Source of the DNA: Usnea hakonensis | Lineage: Eukaryota; Ascomycota; Lecanoromycetes; Lecanorales; Parmeliaceae | Direction of reading: 5' to 3' | Assembly (NCBI GenBank): GCA_013423325.1 | Contig: BLJB01000028.1 | Location: forward strand, 1 to 64,000 | DNA length: 64,000 nt | Part shown: positions 11,834 to 24,001 of the stretch, piece after piece | Layout of the letters: every line of letters begins with the position of its first letter | Numbering within the stretch: position 1 is the stretch's first letter | Program-made: the position numbers and the translations under genes | The notes under the pieces: generated by a model | Databases searched by the model: none | Told to the model about the DNA's origin: nothing | What the model saw: only the letters and a program-made list of their open reading frames with translations

Positions 11834-12782
11834 GTGGGATTCTTCTCCGGTATTCAATTCTTTTGAACGTTTGCCCCAGTAGCGATGAGTGTTGCCGTGT
11901 ATCCTTTTCCTTTGGCGAGGCGAGGACGACTTTGCATTGGAATTGGATGAAATGCATGAAGAAGAAGAAGGATATGTTATGTTGTATGTGGGGTCAGATA
12001 CCGTACCTATGCTGTAACTTTTAGGCGTAGGCTTTTGCCGCTATGCTCAAAGTAGTATAGCTTAGGTGCGGCCTGTAAAATACAAATATTACTCCTACAG
12101 GCTACACGTATATATGTATTATATCATCTTGCCACGTACTTCCATCTGATTGAGTTTTTCTTCTTCGCCGTACGCAAAACTACGAATTGATATTGATATT
12201 ATGGCAAGGAGCAGGCTGCATCGAGTGTGACACATCGAAACAGGATAAGGTACTCCGTAGTGCTGAGACGAGCTGAAACCGACGGCGGTCCTCCGCGCAA
12301 GCGCACCAGTAGCAATTCAGTCGTGCACCACCCACGAAAAGCATTTGGCTAGCCTTTCCGCTGACAGCATCCAAATCTGGAAGTTAGTCTCCATCAAGTG
12401 GTCATACTGCATGAACACTGCGCTCTGCGCTGATCTATTCCGAGGTCCGGCCCAATGACTACCGCTCTATGCGTTGTAGTGGGGTGCTGAAGACCACGAG
12501 GCTCACGTTTCATGAGCTGCTGAGCGAACATGACCGCGTCCGAGAGGGAGGAGGCGAGGAAGAAGAAATGATCTTCGCCTCCCATGTGTCAAAGCTCCGC
12601 TTCGATCCTCGACTTTTGAATCCCTCGTCGTCCACTTTATGTTGACTATCCCTTCATCTTCTGATTAATTCAGCTCTTCTCGTTCATAGGCAATAACGTT
12701 CTAGTCTTACATCTGGTTTGTCTTGTCAAATGTTTTGGGTCTGTCAATTCTTGCTCGCTTGATACCGAGGTTGCCGCGAGCC
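11834..12782. other. Intergenic region, nothing recognised
   Basis: 3' flank of the lyase-like gene and 5' flank of the rhodopsin-like gene. Short open frames on the minus strand near 12180-12590 show no domain. Confidence 0.6.
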
Positions 12783-14382
12783 ATGGCAAATCCCCCGGGA
12801 CCTACCATACCCGACCATTCCGCCAACCGTCATGGGCAAATCATTAGCGCATCCGTGACTCTACTTGTCCTTCCAACTGTTTTTGTCGTGTTGCGTGTCA
12901 TGTCCCGATGCATATCTGGAGCTGGTCTCTGGGTACGTTGAGATGCTGCCCCCAGTCGCAGTGTCTGCGCCATAGCACAAATTTTGTCAAGGAGCTGATA
13001 TCAAGCAGTGGGATGACGTGACCGCGATCTTGGGAATGGTGAGCCCGGATGGATACAATATACGCAGATTGGACAATATTTACAATGATGCAGATACTCT
13101 CCTGGGGGCTCAGTATCATCATGATCTTAGGTATGAGGCGCCAAGTCCAGCTCTAGCTCAGTGGTATCTCATCTAACAATCTTGCAGCCTCCCGCCATTC
13201 TCTTGGGTACCATATAGCGGTACTGCCACCAGCGACCCTGATATCTTTCTCTCAATATCTTTATGCTTTTACAATACTGTACTCGCTTAGCATGACTTGC
13301 GTGAAATTCTCCGTGTAAGCACCATCGCAACCCCACTCCCCAATCTTATGTGTTGCTGGACTAAGACTATCATCTGCTATCAAGCATTCTATTTCAATAT
13401 CGAATCTTCCCGGAGGCTTCGTTCCGGCGAATTCTCAAGTTGTTCGCCGTCTTCGTCATCGCATTCGAAATCGCGTCCACCCTCGTTTTCATCCTCTGGT
13501 GCGTACCAGTTCGGGAATTTTGGATTTCCTTGCTTGAGTTTTTGCGTCACAATGATGGCGCACGGTGTGTCAATATATTCAAGTTCTGGTTGGCCAATGG
13601 GGCTATCAACACGGCGACAGACTTCGCGCTCTTACTATTGGTACCTGGTGTCGCCCTGGGTCAATTTACGAATTTGGCTAATCCATGGTCTAGCCTTTGC
13701 CACTACTCTGGCGTCTAAGGGCAACCACAACACAGAAGTGCCTACTTACTGGCATCTTCATCAGTGGTCTTGTGTAAGCGCCATCAACGGGTCGTACTTG
13801 ATTATTTATTGGACTGACAACGGCCTGACAGTGTTACCGCGATAAGTATGGTACGGCTAGTTTCAATAAGCCGAGATCATGGAGTCGACCTGACTTGTGA
13901 GTATTTCCAATCTGAACCCCGCCTTCTCACTTGACAACTCCCCAACACACTAACACCGTCCGTCAGATTACCTAGCCCCAACATCCATCTGGACAGCAGC
14001 CGAGCCCTCAGTGGCCGTCGTATGCGCCTGTCTCCCCTCCCTTCGCCCGCTCTTCGTACGCATCATCGCCAAAAGCCCTCACACCAAACAAACCGGGTCC
14101 TCCAGCCCTCCGAGCCGTCCTACAATCCGATGGCGCAGTGGCAGAAAAATAGACGATCGAAACTTCAACAGGCTTCCTGATAGCGGAACCAGCAAAACGG
14201 GCCCATGGACCAACAACGTAGCCGTGTATGGAGGGAAGAGCGCACAGGGAACCAGGCAAGAGGGTCTGGAGCTGGAAAGTCCTCGGGAGGAGTTGGAGAC
14301 ACCGATGAATCGGATCAGGGCTAAGACGACGGTTGTGCTGACTGTTAGTCAGAGGGTTGATTGGCAGAAGGACTTGTTTTGA
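12783..14382 (+). CDS. Fungal rhodopsin-like (SAT4/PTH11-type) integral membrane protein
   Basis: Eight exons: 12783-12932, 13009-13038, 13094-13130, 13188-13314, 13385-13640, 13694-13773, 13832-13896 and 13967-14382, giving 386 residues. The family landmarks line up across junctions: DHSANRHGQIISASVTLLVL (helix 1), GLWWDDVTAILGM (helix 2 start), KFSVILFQYRIFPEASFRR, the long helix FAVFVIAFEIASTLVFIL ending in CVPVREFW, FWLANGAINTATDFALLL, LLWRLRATTTQK, a helix with GIFISGLV, and EPSVAVVCACLPSLRPLF before a polar tail. Seven membrane segments are expected. The family is abundant in Pezizomycotina, and some members act as surface sensors or G-protein-coupled receptors; the ligand is unknown. 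Introns are 53-76 bp, typical of this family. A relative lies at 41253-42657. Confidence 0.88.
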
Positions 14383-15911
14383 TGATGATGATGTGACGAT
14401 GAAGATTTGATGCAAGAATGGAGTCCGGAATAGATCGCTCTTTGCCACAGAATGCTAGACATCGTGGATTCATGAATCCATGGCGGATTGAATCCCCAAG
14501 TATTCCCTTCTCATACTCTAAACGTCAATGGGAGGTGGTACAACTACAAGTAACCCCTTACTCGCAGCCCTATAACTAGTGGCTTGGCCGACATACCTGC
14601 CTCCTTGCTACCTACTTACACAGATCTGCAACCTCAACATCCAAGCCATCACCCCCACACGACCACAAACTCTCTGCCACTCCTGACACTCTATCCAGTC
14701 CGCTATTCCATCCCTTACCGTATAGCACAATCACCATCTTATCCTCTCAACATTCCACCTCTACAACTTCTCAACATTCCAGTCACCGCCTAAAATAACA
14801 GCCTACTAATCGCCCCAATCTACCATCCCCAGCCATCTCAAACGACACGCAACCTCGTCCCCTCACATCGATTCCAGAACCAACATGCAAATCCAGCCCA
14901 CCCTTCCCAAAGCGTCGCTCCAGGACGCAAAACGAAGGATATACGAGTCCCCAAATATACTTTACAATCGTATATTCGGGGCTCCCCAGCTCCCAACGCG
15001 ATGCATCACTTGTAATCAATCGTGTGGGAGATTCGAGTCACGGCAAATGGGTAAAGCCATCAATCATATCAACCGATAATAGCAAATGCACCAAAAATGC
15101 AAAGACGGCAAGGTCCAAAACGCCACACGAGACAGCGCTTCATTCACGAAAAGAACTTCGGCCACTTTGTATATATTGATTTCTCCTATAGATAATGAAT
15201 GAGGAGCATTCGCAGCATCGAATCCTCGCGAGGCTTAAACACCATCAATCTCAAGCGCTCCTTTCCTTTCCTTTTTGAAGCTTAGGTAAGGTAGGTAGGG
15301 AGGGTCACTCCGCGCTGCTCAAACCCATTTAACAAGAAACAAAAAAAAGAAGGAGAAAAGAAGAAGAAAAGAAAAAGAAGTCAGTGGTTTCCGCTCTGCG
15401 CCGGGGATCTTGCTTTTCTCTATGTTGTACTTCGCTTCACCCCCTCACTTACTTGATACTTATAAAGATGTTGTGGTGGTGGTGGAAGTAGACACTTAGT
15501 TGCTGAGAGCATCTATTCACGTCCTTTACACGCCCACACGTAGTGCGAGAGAGAGGGAGGGAGATAGAAAGAGAGAGAGGCCAAAGTATACAAAATATAG
15601 AACATATCCCCCATCCTCCTTCCCTCGCTATCCAAATAATCTCCTTTCCCACTTCTCGAATGCAGGCTTTTATCAATATACCAATAGGACGTGCATGTTT
15701 CCTTCCTTCCATACTTCACTCCATCCATTTCTTCCCTTCATCCCCGAATTTCAAAACAATCCCCTACTTCCCGCCCATCAGCCATGCATGCATAACATGC
15801 ATCCCCCCCCCCAACCACCCCCCACCCAGCAAAAACCCCCCATCTCCAAAATTCCTCTCCAAACAACTCATCTCGCCCATGCACAACCCCAACAACCCAG
15901 CTTTCTCTACC
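14383..15911. other. Gene-free intergenic region with C-rich and GA-rich tracts
   Basis: No gene recognised. A-rich/GA-rich tracts lie near 15340-15380 and 15545-15585, with C-rich sequence from about 15760. Open frames here are short or biased by composition. Confidence 0.6.
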
Positions 15912-17766
15912 CTATCCCTCCACCGCCTTTCCCCTCCCAAGCCGAGGGCTCGACGATTTTGAATCAGCGTCGTGGTGGGGATGACCAGTTTCATCTTTAT
16001 ACTCTTCAGAGGAGAAAGAGTGGGCTTCTGCACTTGAGCTGTGGCTCGATTGGGGATGGGGTTCGGGGTCGAGTTGTTTGTTCTTGAGGAGGGCGGTGGC
16101 GGTTTGAGGATCTGTTTTATTTGTTGGGGGGAGGTGGAGGAGGGGGGGTGGATGTGGTGATGATGATCGCGATGGCGGTGATGGAGAGAGGGATTTGGGG
16201 TAGGGACAATCTTCGAGCGTGATTGTTGTTGGAGGAGGGTTGTTCGGAGATTTTGGTGGTGGTGTTTGCGAGTGGATTTCTTTGTCGTGGTGTTTTGTGG
16301 ACTCCATATCCTGCACCTCTGGCTCCGTCTTGTCTAAATCTTTGCCTTCCTCTAGCCCCCCCTTCCTCCCCGTCATTCCCTCCAACGCCTCAGCCAGCTC
16401 CCTTGTCATCTTCGTAACCTCCGAGTCCTCCCCCAAACAAGTCCTCTCCTCCTCCAACTGCTTCTTTGCAAAGACCATCGCTCCCTCCCAATCTCCCCTC
16501 CCCTTTAGCAATTCCGTCGCACCGCGGTACGGCGCCATCAGCTCCCCTCTCAAGCCTTCTTCCTCGACGAGCTCAACAAGCGTGAGAATTAGCGACAACA
16601 GGTTTTCGAGGTCGTTCACAAGCAGCCCCTCATTGAGGGCAGTCTGGCACATAGCAATCTGTTCATCCAGAGCTTTCATAACGAGACGGCGAGACTCGCT
16701 CGCTTGTCCGAACGGGGTATCAAGTTGGCAAGCCGGGCACTTGCATTTGAAATTATAATTCCGGAGTTCCATTTTGCGCTCGCGGTGGGAGAGAAAAGCG
16801 CGGCCGTAAGCGATTGTCAATTCTTCCTCTTCTTCAACATCGACCATGGCCTGAAACACAAGTTCTTGACGCGCTTCACTCCAAGAGTAATAAGTATTTG
16901 GTAAACAAGAATGATTGAAGCGGGTCGCCGTTTGGAAAATGGCAGCGCTATAGTCGATGTTGAAGCAATTGGCTTGGAAAATGCGCGTGACGTCGGACAT
17001 TCGCTTATCATCCGGACGGTCTGGGCAGGAGAACTGCATGTATAGTTTTCGGTTCGTGAAGGACATTTGTTCAAATTTGTCGATAATTGTGGAGAGGTTG
17101 TAGGGCTTGGTGACGGCGAAGAAGGGTTTGTCGACCAAGATGCGGGTCCCTCTGGGGATGTCTTGAGAAGCGTAGACTCCCTGGCCTTTTCCGTCGGCTT
17201 TTTTGATGTTGTAAGGACCTGATGGCGGCTGGTAGATCTCAGTTGGTTCGTCGTCGTCATCATTGATGACTGTGGCGTCTCTCATGGCTGAGGCATCTTC
17301 ACTGCCCTCTGTTGTCGCCTCAACATTGTATCCTGCGGCATTCCAAAGCTTGTTGGTGGCTTCTCTATCTAGCGCTTTAGCTTCTAAAGGAAATCCATCA
17401 TTGCTTGTGGCCTGGCTAGGTATTTCCCACTCACGGGAACCCCACGAGAGATCACGCCGAGCCCCAAGTTCGGCAACAGGTTCTTCGTCCCCGTCGGACT
17501 CGGTATCTCTTATATCTTCATCGATTTCAACTTTCCTGCTGGCGGCATCCGTCCAGCCATGATCGGCTTCGTTGGTCTCAGTCAGTCGAGATTGATCAAA
17601 TTCTGAGATCAAGATTCCCCAGAGAATTGCAGGGCTGAGAAGTACTTGGCTTTCCTATGATCCCTTGCTTTAGATGTGCGGAAAAATCGGAGCATAAGTG
17701 ACTAACCATGACGTGTCCTCTACCAGCTTCGCTTTCCATGGCCGTCTTCGGACTGTAATTCTCCAT
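15912..17766 (-). CDS. SET-domain (SMYD/SET5-like) lysine methyltransferase
   Basis: Exon 1 is 17707-17766 (20 residues, ATG in MENYSPKTAM) and exon 2 is 15912-17654, separated by a 52-bp intron; total 600 residues. A disordered acidic N-terminus precedes the SET domain at about 167-304 (KGQGVYASQDIPRGTRILVD; RFNHSCLPNT at about 265, the SAM/lysine-channel NHSC motif; ELTIAYG near 300). A short post-SET cysteine cluster, CKCPAC, follows at about 324-329. The layout, with an interrupted SET core and no PHD or PRE-SET, matches fungal SMYD/SET5-type enzymes that methylate histones or other proteins. The C-terminal ~170 residues are Pro/Ser/His-rich and low in complexity. The 5' flank carries three palindromes (17882-17983). 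Confidence 0.88.
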
Positions 17767-18941
17767 GTCGGAGAGCGATGTAACAATGGAAACCCTGCAA
17801 GGGTACAATATTGAGGTTGTCTATCGAGGCTGGTCTATCGAGGTTACAAACCATCAGACTTGAGTGTATACTCCGAAGCCCATGTTGTCCATGGACAACG
17901 TAATGCGGTGGCTGATGTTGACTGCAGACAACATGCAAATTATTAGCTTTAGTATTCGCGTCAATGTTGTCCACGGACAACATTAAGGAGAACTTGACCG
18001 TGATACCTTGCCAAGACGAGTGTCTCTCATTCACCTCGTATAAAGATTATCGAACAGAGTTGTTTAACCGTGGTGCTCTATCTGCCGGGGCCGAAAATCA
18101 GAGTCCAAAGGACCAAGGAGCGGAGAAAGTAAGAGTGATTACTGGAGCAACGATCGCCAGAGAAGTGGCTGGGAATGAAGGTTTATAAGCTTGAAAGGCG
18201 GGGAAAGCGAGTCGAAGAGTGAAGGTTGGACAAGATTGGTGATCATATAGAGCCGGTCAGGGACGACTCGTTCTGAAACATTTTTGAGACTGGTGTGGCG
18301 CTGGACAGTGTTCGTGTAGCCTTGAGCTTGAGCGAGAATTGATGGTCGTAATCTATTCATTTTCCTTACATAGTGATGGACGGAGAAAGTGGGGAGGTTG
18401 GCTTCCAACACTAGACTTGTATCTATCAGAGAACAGTCAGCCCTCACTTCCCCGCCAAAACCCATCCGTAGCAAGCACGAAAATAGGACTGATCTCCGAT
18501 CACTAGGTCCCTTCAATCTCCGTGAATCCAGTTCACGAGGTCGCAGAGGGAATCTACTCGAGGTCCTTGAGAGAAGCAAGATCCCTCCATATTTCCATTC
18601 CGGCTGAGGATTGACCATTCTCCAGAGGTTGAGGACTCGTAACCCTGATATAGAATAGCGGCCGGCACAGGGTATTAGTAAGGTAAGGTAAGTGAGGGGC
18701 CGTCTCCAGCCAATCATTGAACGTGTTCTTGAGAGACCGTGTGCGCGGACTGTATTTCTCCAAGTTTCCTGAACGGAGAGTTTCGATACAGAACATTATT
18801 TCCAGCAACACGGCATTCAAACAAGGAATCCTGTTGTGACGGCAGAGAGACCGCGACGAGTGTTCGCTACTGTAATTGTGTGGTTTAGACCGTGATGCCC
18901 AAGCTTCTTCCCGGACTGGACGATTTCCTCTTCGGTCTTGC
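17767..18941. promoter_or_regulatory. Upstream region of SET gene, no clear gene
   Basis: Holds the palindrome array described separately. The minus-strand open frame 18139-18717 has no recognisable domain and is probably chance. Confidence 0.4.
17882..17983. repeat. Array of three inverted repeats of the form ATGTTG(TCC)...(GGA)CAACAT
   Basis: Copy 1 at 17882-17901 has ATGTTGTCC, AT, then GGACAACGT. Copy 2 at 17915-17934 keeps only the outer arms, ATGTTG...CAACAT, around ACTGCAGA. Copy 3 at 17964-17983 is a perfect 9-bp inverted repeat with a 2-bp spacer (ATGTTGTCC AC GGACAACAT). Centres are 33 and 49 bp apart. The array is 116-217 bp upstream of the SET gene ATG, so a dimeric regulator site is plausible but unproven. 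Confidence 0.6.
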
Positions 18942-19485
18942 TCAGTGCGTGGGAAGACGGTGGAAGCGTTTCCTCCGTAATACGACTGCGGATATGGGGT
19001 GACGACGGAGGAGCTTCTTCCGTACTACGGTGACGTGACTGGAATCGCAGCGGCGTATGTTCCTCGTAACGATGGCGGTATACAGGATGTTTCCGATGGT
19101 TTCGTTGAACGTCTCGGTAACGGGAACCTTCTTGCTGTCAGCCACCTTCTGAGACCTCTCTTCCCACATCTTCAAAGTGTCGTCATCAACTCCGGCGTCC
19201 TCCATTGTCCACACTGGGCCAATGTTGTCCACGGACGACAAAGGACCCATCGCGCCGGTAGAAATCCTCTTCGGGTTGTAGTATGCATTCGGCACGGGGA
19301 GGTTGCCCTCCCCCGCGTCAGTTTGCCGAGAGAATCCTCGCCGGCGCCACCAGCCTCGAAGGTACTGATACGCGCGGTACCAATCTTCGGCGTGATAGTT
19401 GTGGATTGGATGGTGCCCTAGGTCAGGCCAGGGACTGCCTTGCACAATGATCGGGGTGGGTATAGAGCCTCGGATATAAAATCAG
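18942..19485 (-). CDS. Possible coding exon of unknown gene
   Basis: A minus-strand frame is open for about 180 codons and ends at 18942. It has no ATG at its 5' end, so it would be an internal or terminal exon, with an acceptor possibly near 19468. The sequence is rich in Trp, Tyr and charged residues (DLGHHPIHNYHAEDWYRAYQ, then YLRGWWRRRGF), which is unusual for a chance frame in this composition. I do not recognise a family. Upstream exons could not be joined with confidence. It contains a fourth partial copy of the palindrome at 19222-19241. Confidence 0.25.
19222..19241. repeat. Fourth, imperfect copy of the ATGTTGTCC/GGACAAC palindrome
   Basis: The left arm ATGTTGTCC and spacer AC match copy 3 of the array; the right arm is GGACGACAA. 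It lies about 1.25 kb beyond the array, inside the uncertain exon 18942-19485. Confidence 0.5.
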
Positions 19486-21115
19486 GGCTGGCGTGCTCTC
19501 AACAAAACGAGCCCGCACAATATCGACGCTGTGAAGTCCTACGAACGCCGTTCGTATATGTCCAAATGGTAGCCTTGGAACGAGTGGCTTTCTTTCTCGC
19601 CCTCGGGACCCGGACCTTTGGAACAATAAGCCGTAGGAACCAAAAAAGATACCAAAGGGACGGTGATATTGTGACGACGATGTGCTTGACTGAGTGCTTA
19701 TGGTGATAGAATTGAAGACTGATGATGTGTATTCAGGAAGGATACGAAGTAGCAATGACTCTGAAAAAGATGAAGGAACAGAATGGCAGACTAGGAATGA
19801 CAGCATGCATTCCACATGAAATGAACAAGGCCACGAAGAATGTGACATGACTACATTCCACACGAACAATGCGATACGACCCTCAGTCCTAATGAAGCGT
19901 CAGAGCCTGGCCAATGAACCACCATAACGGAACCCCTCTGAGACAGTAAGACGAAACAAGTCAACTCCAAATTCTCGTACGGCAAAAGACATACCTCCTA
20001 TCTTCTCCTCCCCTCTCCTCCCCTCTCCTCTGCCGTTCCGACAAATCCCCATAACCATCCTCCCCACCAACCCCTGACCCAGCAAACATCAGCATGCTGA
20101 AAGTATGCCAGCGACCGCAACAAAGGATACAAGCCAAACTCGAGCTCGGGTCTGCGAGTCGCGTTCGAGAATACACGCTAGGCATTCAACGCGAAGGGGG
20201 CGTCTGAGGATTTCAGCCTAGATGCATGCATGATCAATGACAAGCAATATACGGAGATGTTTCCAGTTTCTGCATCTCTGTCGAGGCCGACACGCTACCA
20301 CATTGAACCAGGCTGGGCGGATACTTGAACGGTGCGTGGTGGACTTCCCCCCCCCCTCTTCTCACCAAGAACGCACCATCAACCACCCTCATCCCCAGCC
20401 CCAGCCCCAGAGCGCCCATCCTGCTCCTCCCAGCTCCTCCCACAGACCAAGAAAAGCAAAAGCAAAAAAAATCAAGTATGCACACAATCTTCTCAGAGAA
20501 AAGCGGAGAACGACCAGTAAGAGCGCTCAACTAGTCGGATAGCAAATCGAATAACCAAAAAAAAAAAAGCATTCACGATAACGTACTTGCAACCGCTAAG
20601 ATATGTTGTCGTAGAGTGCGCGGGTAGGGACGGTATGTAAGGTATGTATGTGATAGGAAGAAGAAGGATGAGTGGTGGCGTTGGTGATAAGATATCGGGG
20701 AAGGGAAGGGAAGGGAAGGGAGGATGTTGAGATGTATGATAAGGAGTAGAGGAAGGAAGGGGGAGGAAGGGGAGGAGGGTAATCTTTGTTAGCTGTAGTC
20801 ATTAGTAGGCGCAGATTCAAAGGATGTCCAAAATCTTTATATCTTTTACCCCAATTCAAATAATCCATACATGTCATCCACCCCTGCGTCTCAATGAATC
20901 GCATCTCTTTTCACCTTCTTCATCGATCTTGCCACCCCAAGGATATGTTGTAGTTGCCGCCCTATCTCAACTCATCTTATACCAAACCTATCCCTTACGC
21001 ATCCCCAATCCCCCCATCCAGCCCCTCCCCACTCCCCATCCCCAAGCCCCCAACCTCTACCACCCCCCACGCATCCCCAATCCCCTTATCTAGCCCCCTC
21101 CTCACTCCCCACCCC
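19486..21115. other. Gene-poor region with simple repeats
   Basis: Short repeats include CTCCC/CTCTCC near 20007-20030, GGGAA near 20700-20720 and C-rich sequence from 20990. Minus-strand open frames near 19423-19869 and plus-strand frames near 20237-20542 have no domain. I found no supported gene. Confidence 0.5.
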
Positions 21116-21703
21116 CTAGCCCCCAACCTCTACCACCCCCCCATCCAGCCTCCCAGCCTCCCCATCCCCCGTCATCCGAAACCCCACAACCACAACCTTC
21201 CACCCAATCCCATGCCCAATCGGCGCAACCCCCCCCCTCATATACCCGTGCCCCTCACAAACCTCCAAAATATCCGCCCCCAGCGCCCTCGCCTGCTCAA
21301 AGGAAAAATCATCTACAATCGCCGGATCCCCCGACGCGATCTGCACCGCACACGTGCTCTGCGTCTGATGCACCGCGTAAGGAGGCGGGGAGGGCAGTTT
21401 CGGGTAGCGGCCTTCCTGGAAGGACTGGAAGCGGCGGTAGTTTGGGAAGGTGCGGAAGTGGTTGAGGGTGGGGCGGCAGGTTGAGACGTCTGTGGTTGGG
21501 CGGCTGAGGTTGCGGATGCAGCGGATTTCGTTGGGGGGGGTGAGGGGAAAGGTGAGGTTGGTTGTTGGGAGGGAGAGGATGGCGAGAGGTGTTCGGGGGG
21601 GGATTGTTTGCTTTGTCCTGGGAGGGTTGGTTTGGGGGTAGTTGTTTATTGATGAGATGGTAGTGAGGAGGACTGCGAATGTGAGGAGGGTTCCGAGCGG
21701 CAT
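21116..21703 (-). CDS. Secreted single-domain relative of the two-domain protein at 1114-2447
   Basis: Single exon, 195 residues, starting at the ATG of MPLGTLLTFAVLLTTISS, a clear signal peptide. After a proline/threonine-rich spacer, the domain has IRC, a TC pair about 12 residues later, LPSPPPY, TCAVQIASG, VDDFS, an alanine-rich helix ending in Cys (LGADILEVCEG), a GG-V-x-P-I-G segment and a final strand KVVVVG. This order of four cysteines, G/T-C-x-V/I-x-I and GG...V-x-V matches both units of the 1114-2447 protein, so they share a family. Function unknown. The coding strand changes from C-rich in the 5' half to G-rich in the 3' half. Confidence 0.7.
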   Translation of the reverse strand: MPLGTLLTFAVLLTTISSINNYPQTNPPRTKQTIPPRTPLAILSLPTTNLTFPLTPPNEIRCIRNLSRPTTDVSTCRPTLNHFRTFPNYRRFQSFQEGRYPKLPSPPPYAVHQTQSTCAVQIASGDPAIVDDFSFEQARALGADILEVCEGHGYMRGGVAPIGHGIGWKVVVVGFRMTGDGEAGRLDGGVVEVGG

Positions 21704-22568
21704 CGTGCTTTGGAATGGCGGTGTAGGCTTCTTGGAATGACAATCAAGGCATGAGATAAGCCGCCGGCTTGACAATGTTTCCTAGGTCAACATCAAGTGA
21801 TGGTCAATAACAAGCAGGAGGAACTCGATTGTTCCCTCCATCAATGATTGTCATAAATCAATATTATCCATCGTCGAAGAAGAGTGAAACCATGACGTTC
21901 AAATCTTGCGGCTGTAGAGTAGCCACAGACTCCGATTCGTCCATCTCTGCGCAGGGGACCACTTACTCGTAGAATCTCCTGGCTCGCCAAACGTAGCTTC
22001 TAGAGGCGCCAATCGATCCCTGCACGTGGCTCTTGCGGAATGCTTCTAAGCGGGCAGATGTGCTTGTCGTCCTCTTTCTGAAACGCCATGCGTTGCACGC
22101 AAGCATGCCTGCCTCCTCTTGACTCTCAACACACCCCAAGTGCTCCCCTGCCCGCTCCCAATCCACATCCTACCACAGCATCCGCAGACCGCAGGGTAGT
22201 CGAAGACACCTCTTCCCAATCACTCATCCGGTGTGCAAAGCCCTTTGTTGTACACTATACATCCGGCAAGACATGACATGTGATTTGGTCAGCTCGAAAT
22301 TGCATATTGAGGCTGTCGCGATTTGGAGTCGTGAACAGGTGCCGGAACGTGGCAGGGCGACATGGTAGGGATCATCACCTCATCACCGAGGTGTTGCTAC
22401 CATTCTGTCACGAAACATGGTGATGGCAGTGGGTTGACTGCGTGTTCATTGAATACTTAATGCTAGAGAACGAATTGCAACAAGAACTTTTTCGGAACAA
22501 CGATAATCCGGCCTTCTCCACGGAAAACAAATCGTGCCTCCGGATTTGCTACCGGACAATATCTTGAC
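21704..22568. other. Intergenic region, nothing recognised
   Basis: No open frame with a domain. This is the 5' flank of the secreted-protein gene and the 3' flank of the methyltransferase gene. Confidence 0.6.
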
Positions 22569-23526
22569 CTACCCACGCCCTGGGCTCCTTTCAAGCTTTC
22601 CCGTCCAAACACTCATCGTCTCTACGCCCTTCACTCCCCCTTCCACCACCTGCAGCGCACCCACCACAGCCTCCTTCATCCCCTTCAGCACACCTCCCAA
22701 CCCCACCTGCCGCTCCGCCACCACTTCCACATGCTTTGCGAACCCTTGACTCAAAACATTCAGAACCTCCCACCGTCCATCATGTAACCCTTTTGGTGGC
22801 ACGAGCACTTTCTCTTCTGTGACAGACCAGCCCTCCTTTACGGCTGACTCTTTTATCCATTCCGGCGCCACAATATTCCTTATATTTGTGTCCGTCTTTT
22901 TCTCCGCAGTTTCGCAAGTTGCCGAAGTGAGCGCTGCCAGCACATGCGGAACAGTGGCTAGAGAAGGAGCCGTGAGGGCGTATTCGGCGATGCAGAGGCT
23001 CGCAGTTGGGGTGGTGTGGGGTGGGAGGAGGCTAAGGAGGGAATGGAAGTCGTCGGGGGAAGAGAAGTACCAAAGGGAATGGAAAAGGACGATGTGTGTG
23101 TATGGTTTGTGAGACGCTGGGATGGTGGAGAGATGGTGTTCAGGGGAGTCTTCGATCCAGGTGATACGAGGGCCGAGACCGGAGGCGGAGAGTAGAGATT
23201 GGGATTGGCCGATTGTGATGGGGGAGCCTGTGTGGGAGGGTGAGTACTATGGATTCAAACAAAATTTTGCGAGGATTGTGAAGAAAGATAGACGTACCGG
23301 AAGCCAAAGGAGCAGGGTCTACAGCATCGACATGGCCGCTCTCGCCGACTGCTGTTGCGAGTACAAGGGTGGAGTCACCTTGACCGGGACCGATTTCAAG
23401 GACATGAGAGCCAGGAGGAATGTTCCATGACTTGACTATGTTGACACGGTGTTCGAATTGCGGACGGTAGCCGGGGCTGGCGGTGAAAATCTTGAGAAGC
23501 TCGTCAATGTCGAATATGTCTGCCAT
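22569..23526 (-). CDS. Class I SAM-dependent methyltransferase
   Basis: Exons 23298-23526 and 22569-23227, with a 70-bp intron, give 295 residues. Motif I reads HVLEIGPGQGDSTLVLA (G-x-G-x-G type), followed by the acidic end of strand 2 in HVDAVDPAP, then a strand/acidic pair before WIEDSPEHHL and a VLFHSLWYFSSPDD segment typical of motif IV and the post-IV helix. The N-terminus (FDIDELLKIF, then PGYRPQFEHRV) is helical. The substrate is not predictable; proteins of this layout methylate small molecules in fungi. No clustered biosynthetic genes are adjacent. The next gene is the metacaspase, divergent from it. Confidence 0.85.
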
Positions 23527-24001
23527 GTTTGGTGGATTCAGAAGTCGAACTGATTCCTAGAATATGAAATCTGTTTTTCAAGCCAGGTTTCCATCCCTTC
23601 CTCTTGTAGGCCGATTGTAATTAGCAGACGGCTGAAATGTGGGAGGATTCATATAGGTGGGATAAGCTGACTGCATATCGCACGCCCGCTTACATCAGAA
23701 GGACGGCTTGAACGGTAGACTCCACGATACATTTTAAAGACGAGAGAGGACAACATATCTTCTCCTCGGACATATGGTACGCAAGCCGGATTTGCCAGTA
23801 GTCGTACATCTGTGATTCGAGAACAGTGACAATAGATGATGGAGTTGTAAATTAAGTAGAAGATGGATCAGCTCATTCGGTAGAACCTCGGAAGATGCTT
23901 TAGATTAAAAGAGGCAACTTACGCGAAGCCTACTGTACCTTGAGTGCTTTTACCCAGTATAACATACATAGAGAAACACTGCAGTCATAACATCCACCAC
24001 C
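23527..24001. promoter_or_regulatory. Divergent region between methyltransferase and metacaspase genes
   Basis: 475 bp between two divergent starts. No firm TATA box or repeat was seen. Confidence 0.4.

Noticed and set aside
15000..15060. tRNA-like T-loop (GATTCGAGTC)
   Set aside because: No acceptor stem or anticodon arm could be folded around it; the similar word near 62980 also fails.
18139..18717. 192-codon minus-strand frame upstream of the SET gene
   Set aside because: Arg/Ser/Leu-rich, no domain or signal; composition is that of a chance frame.
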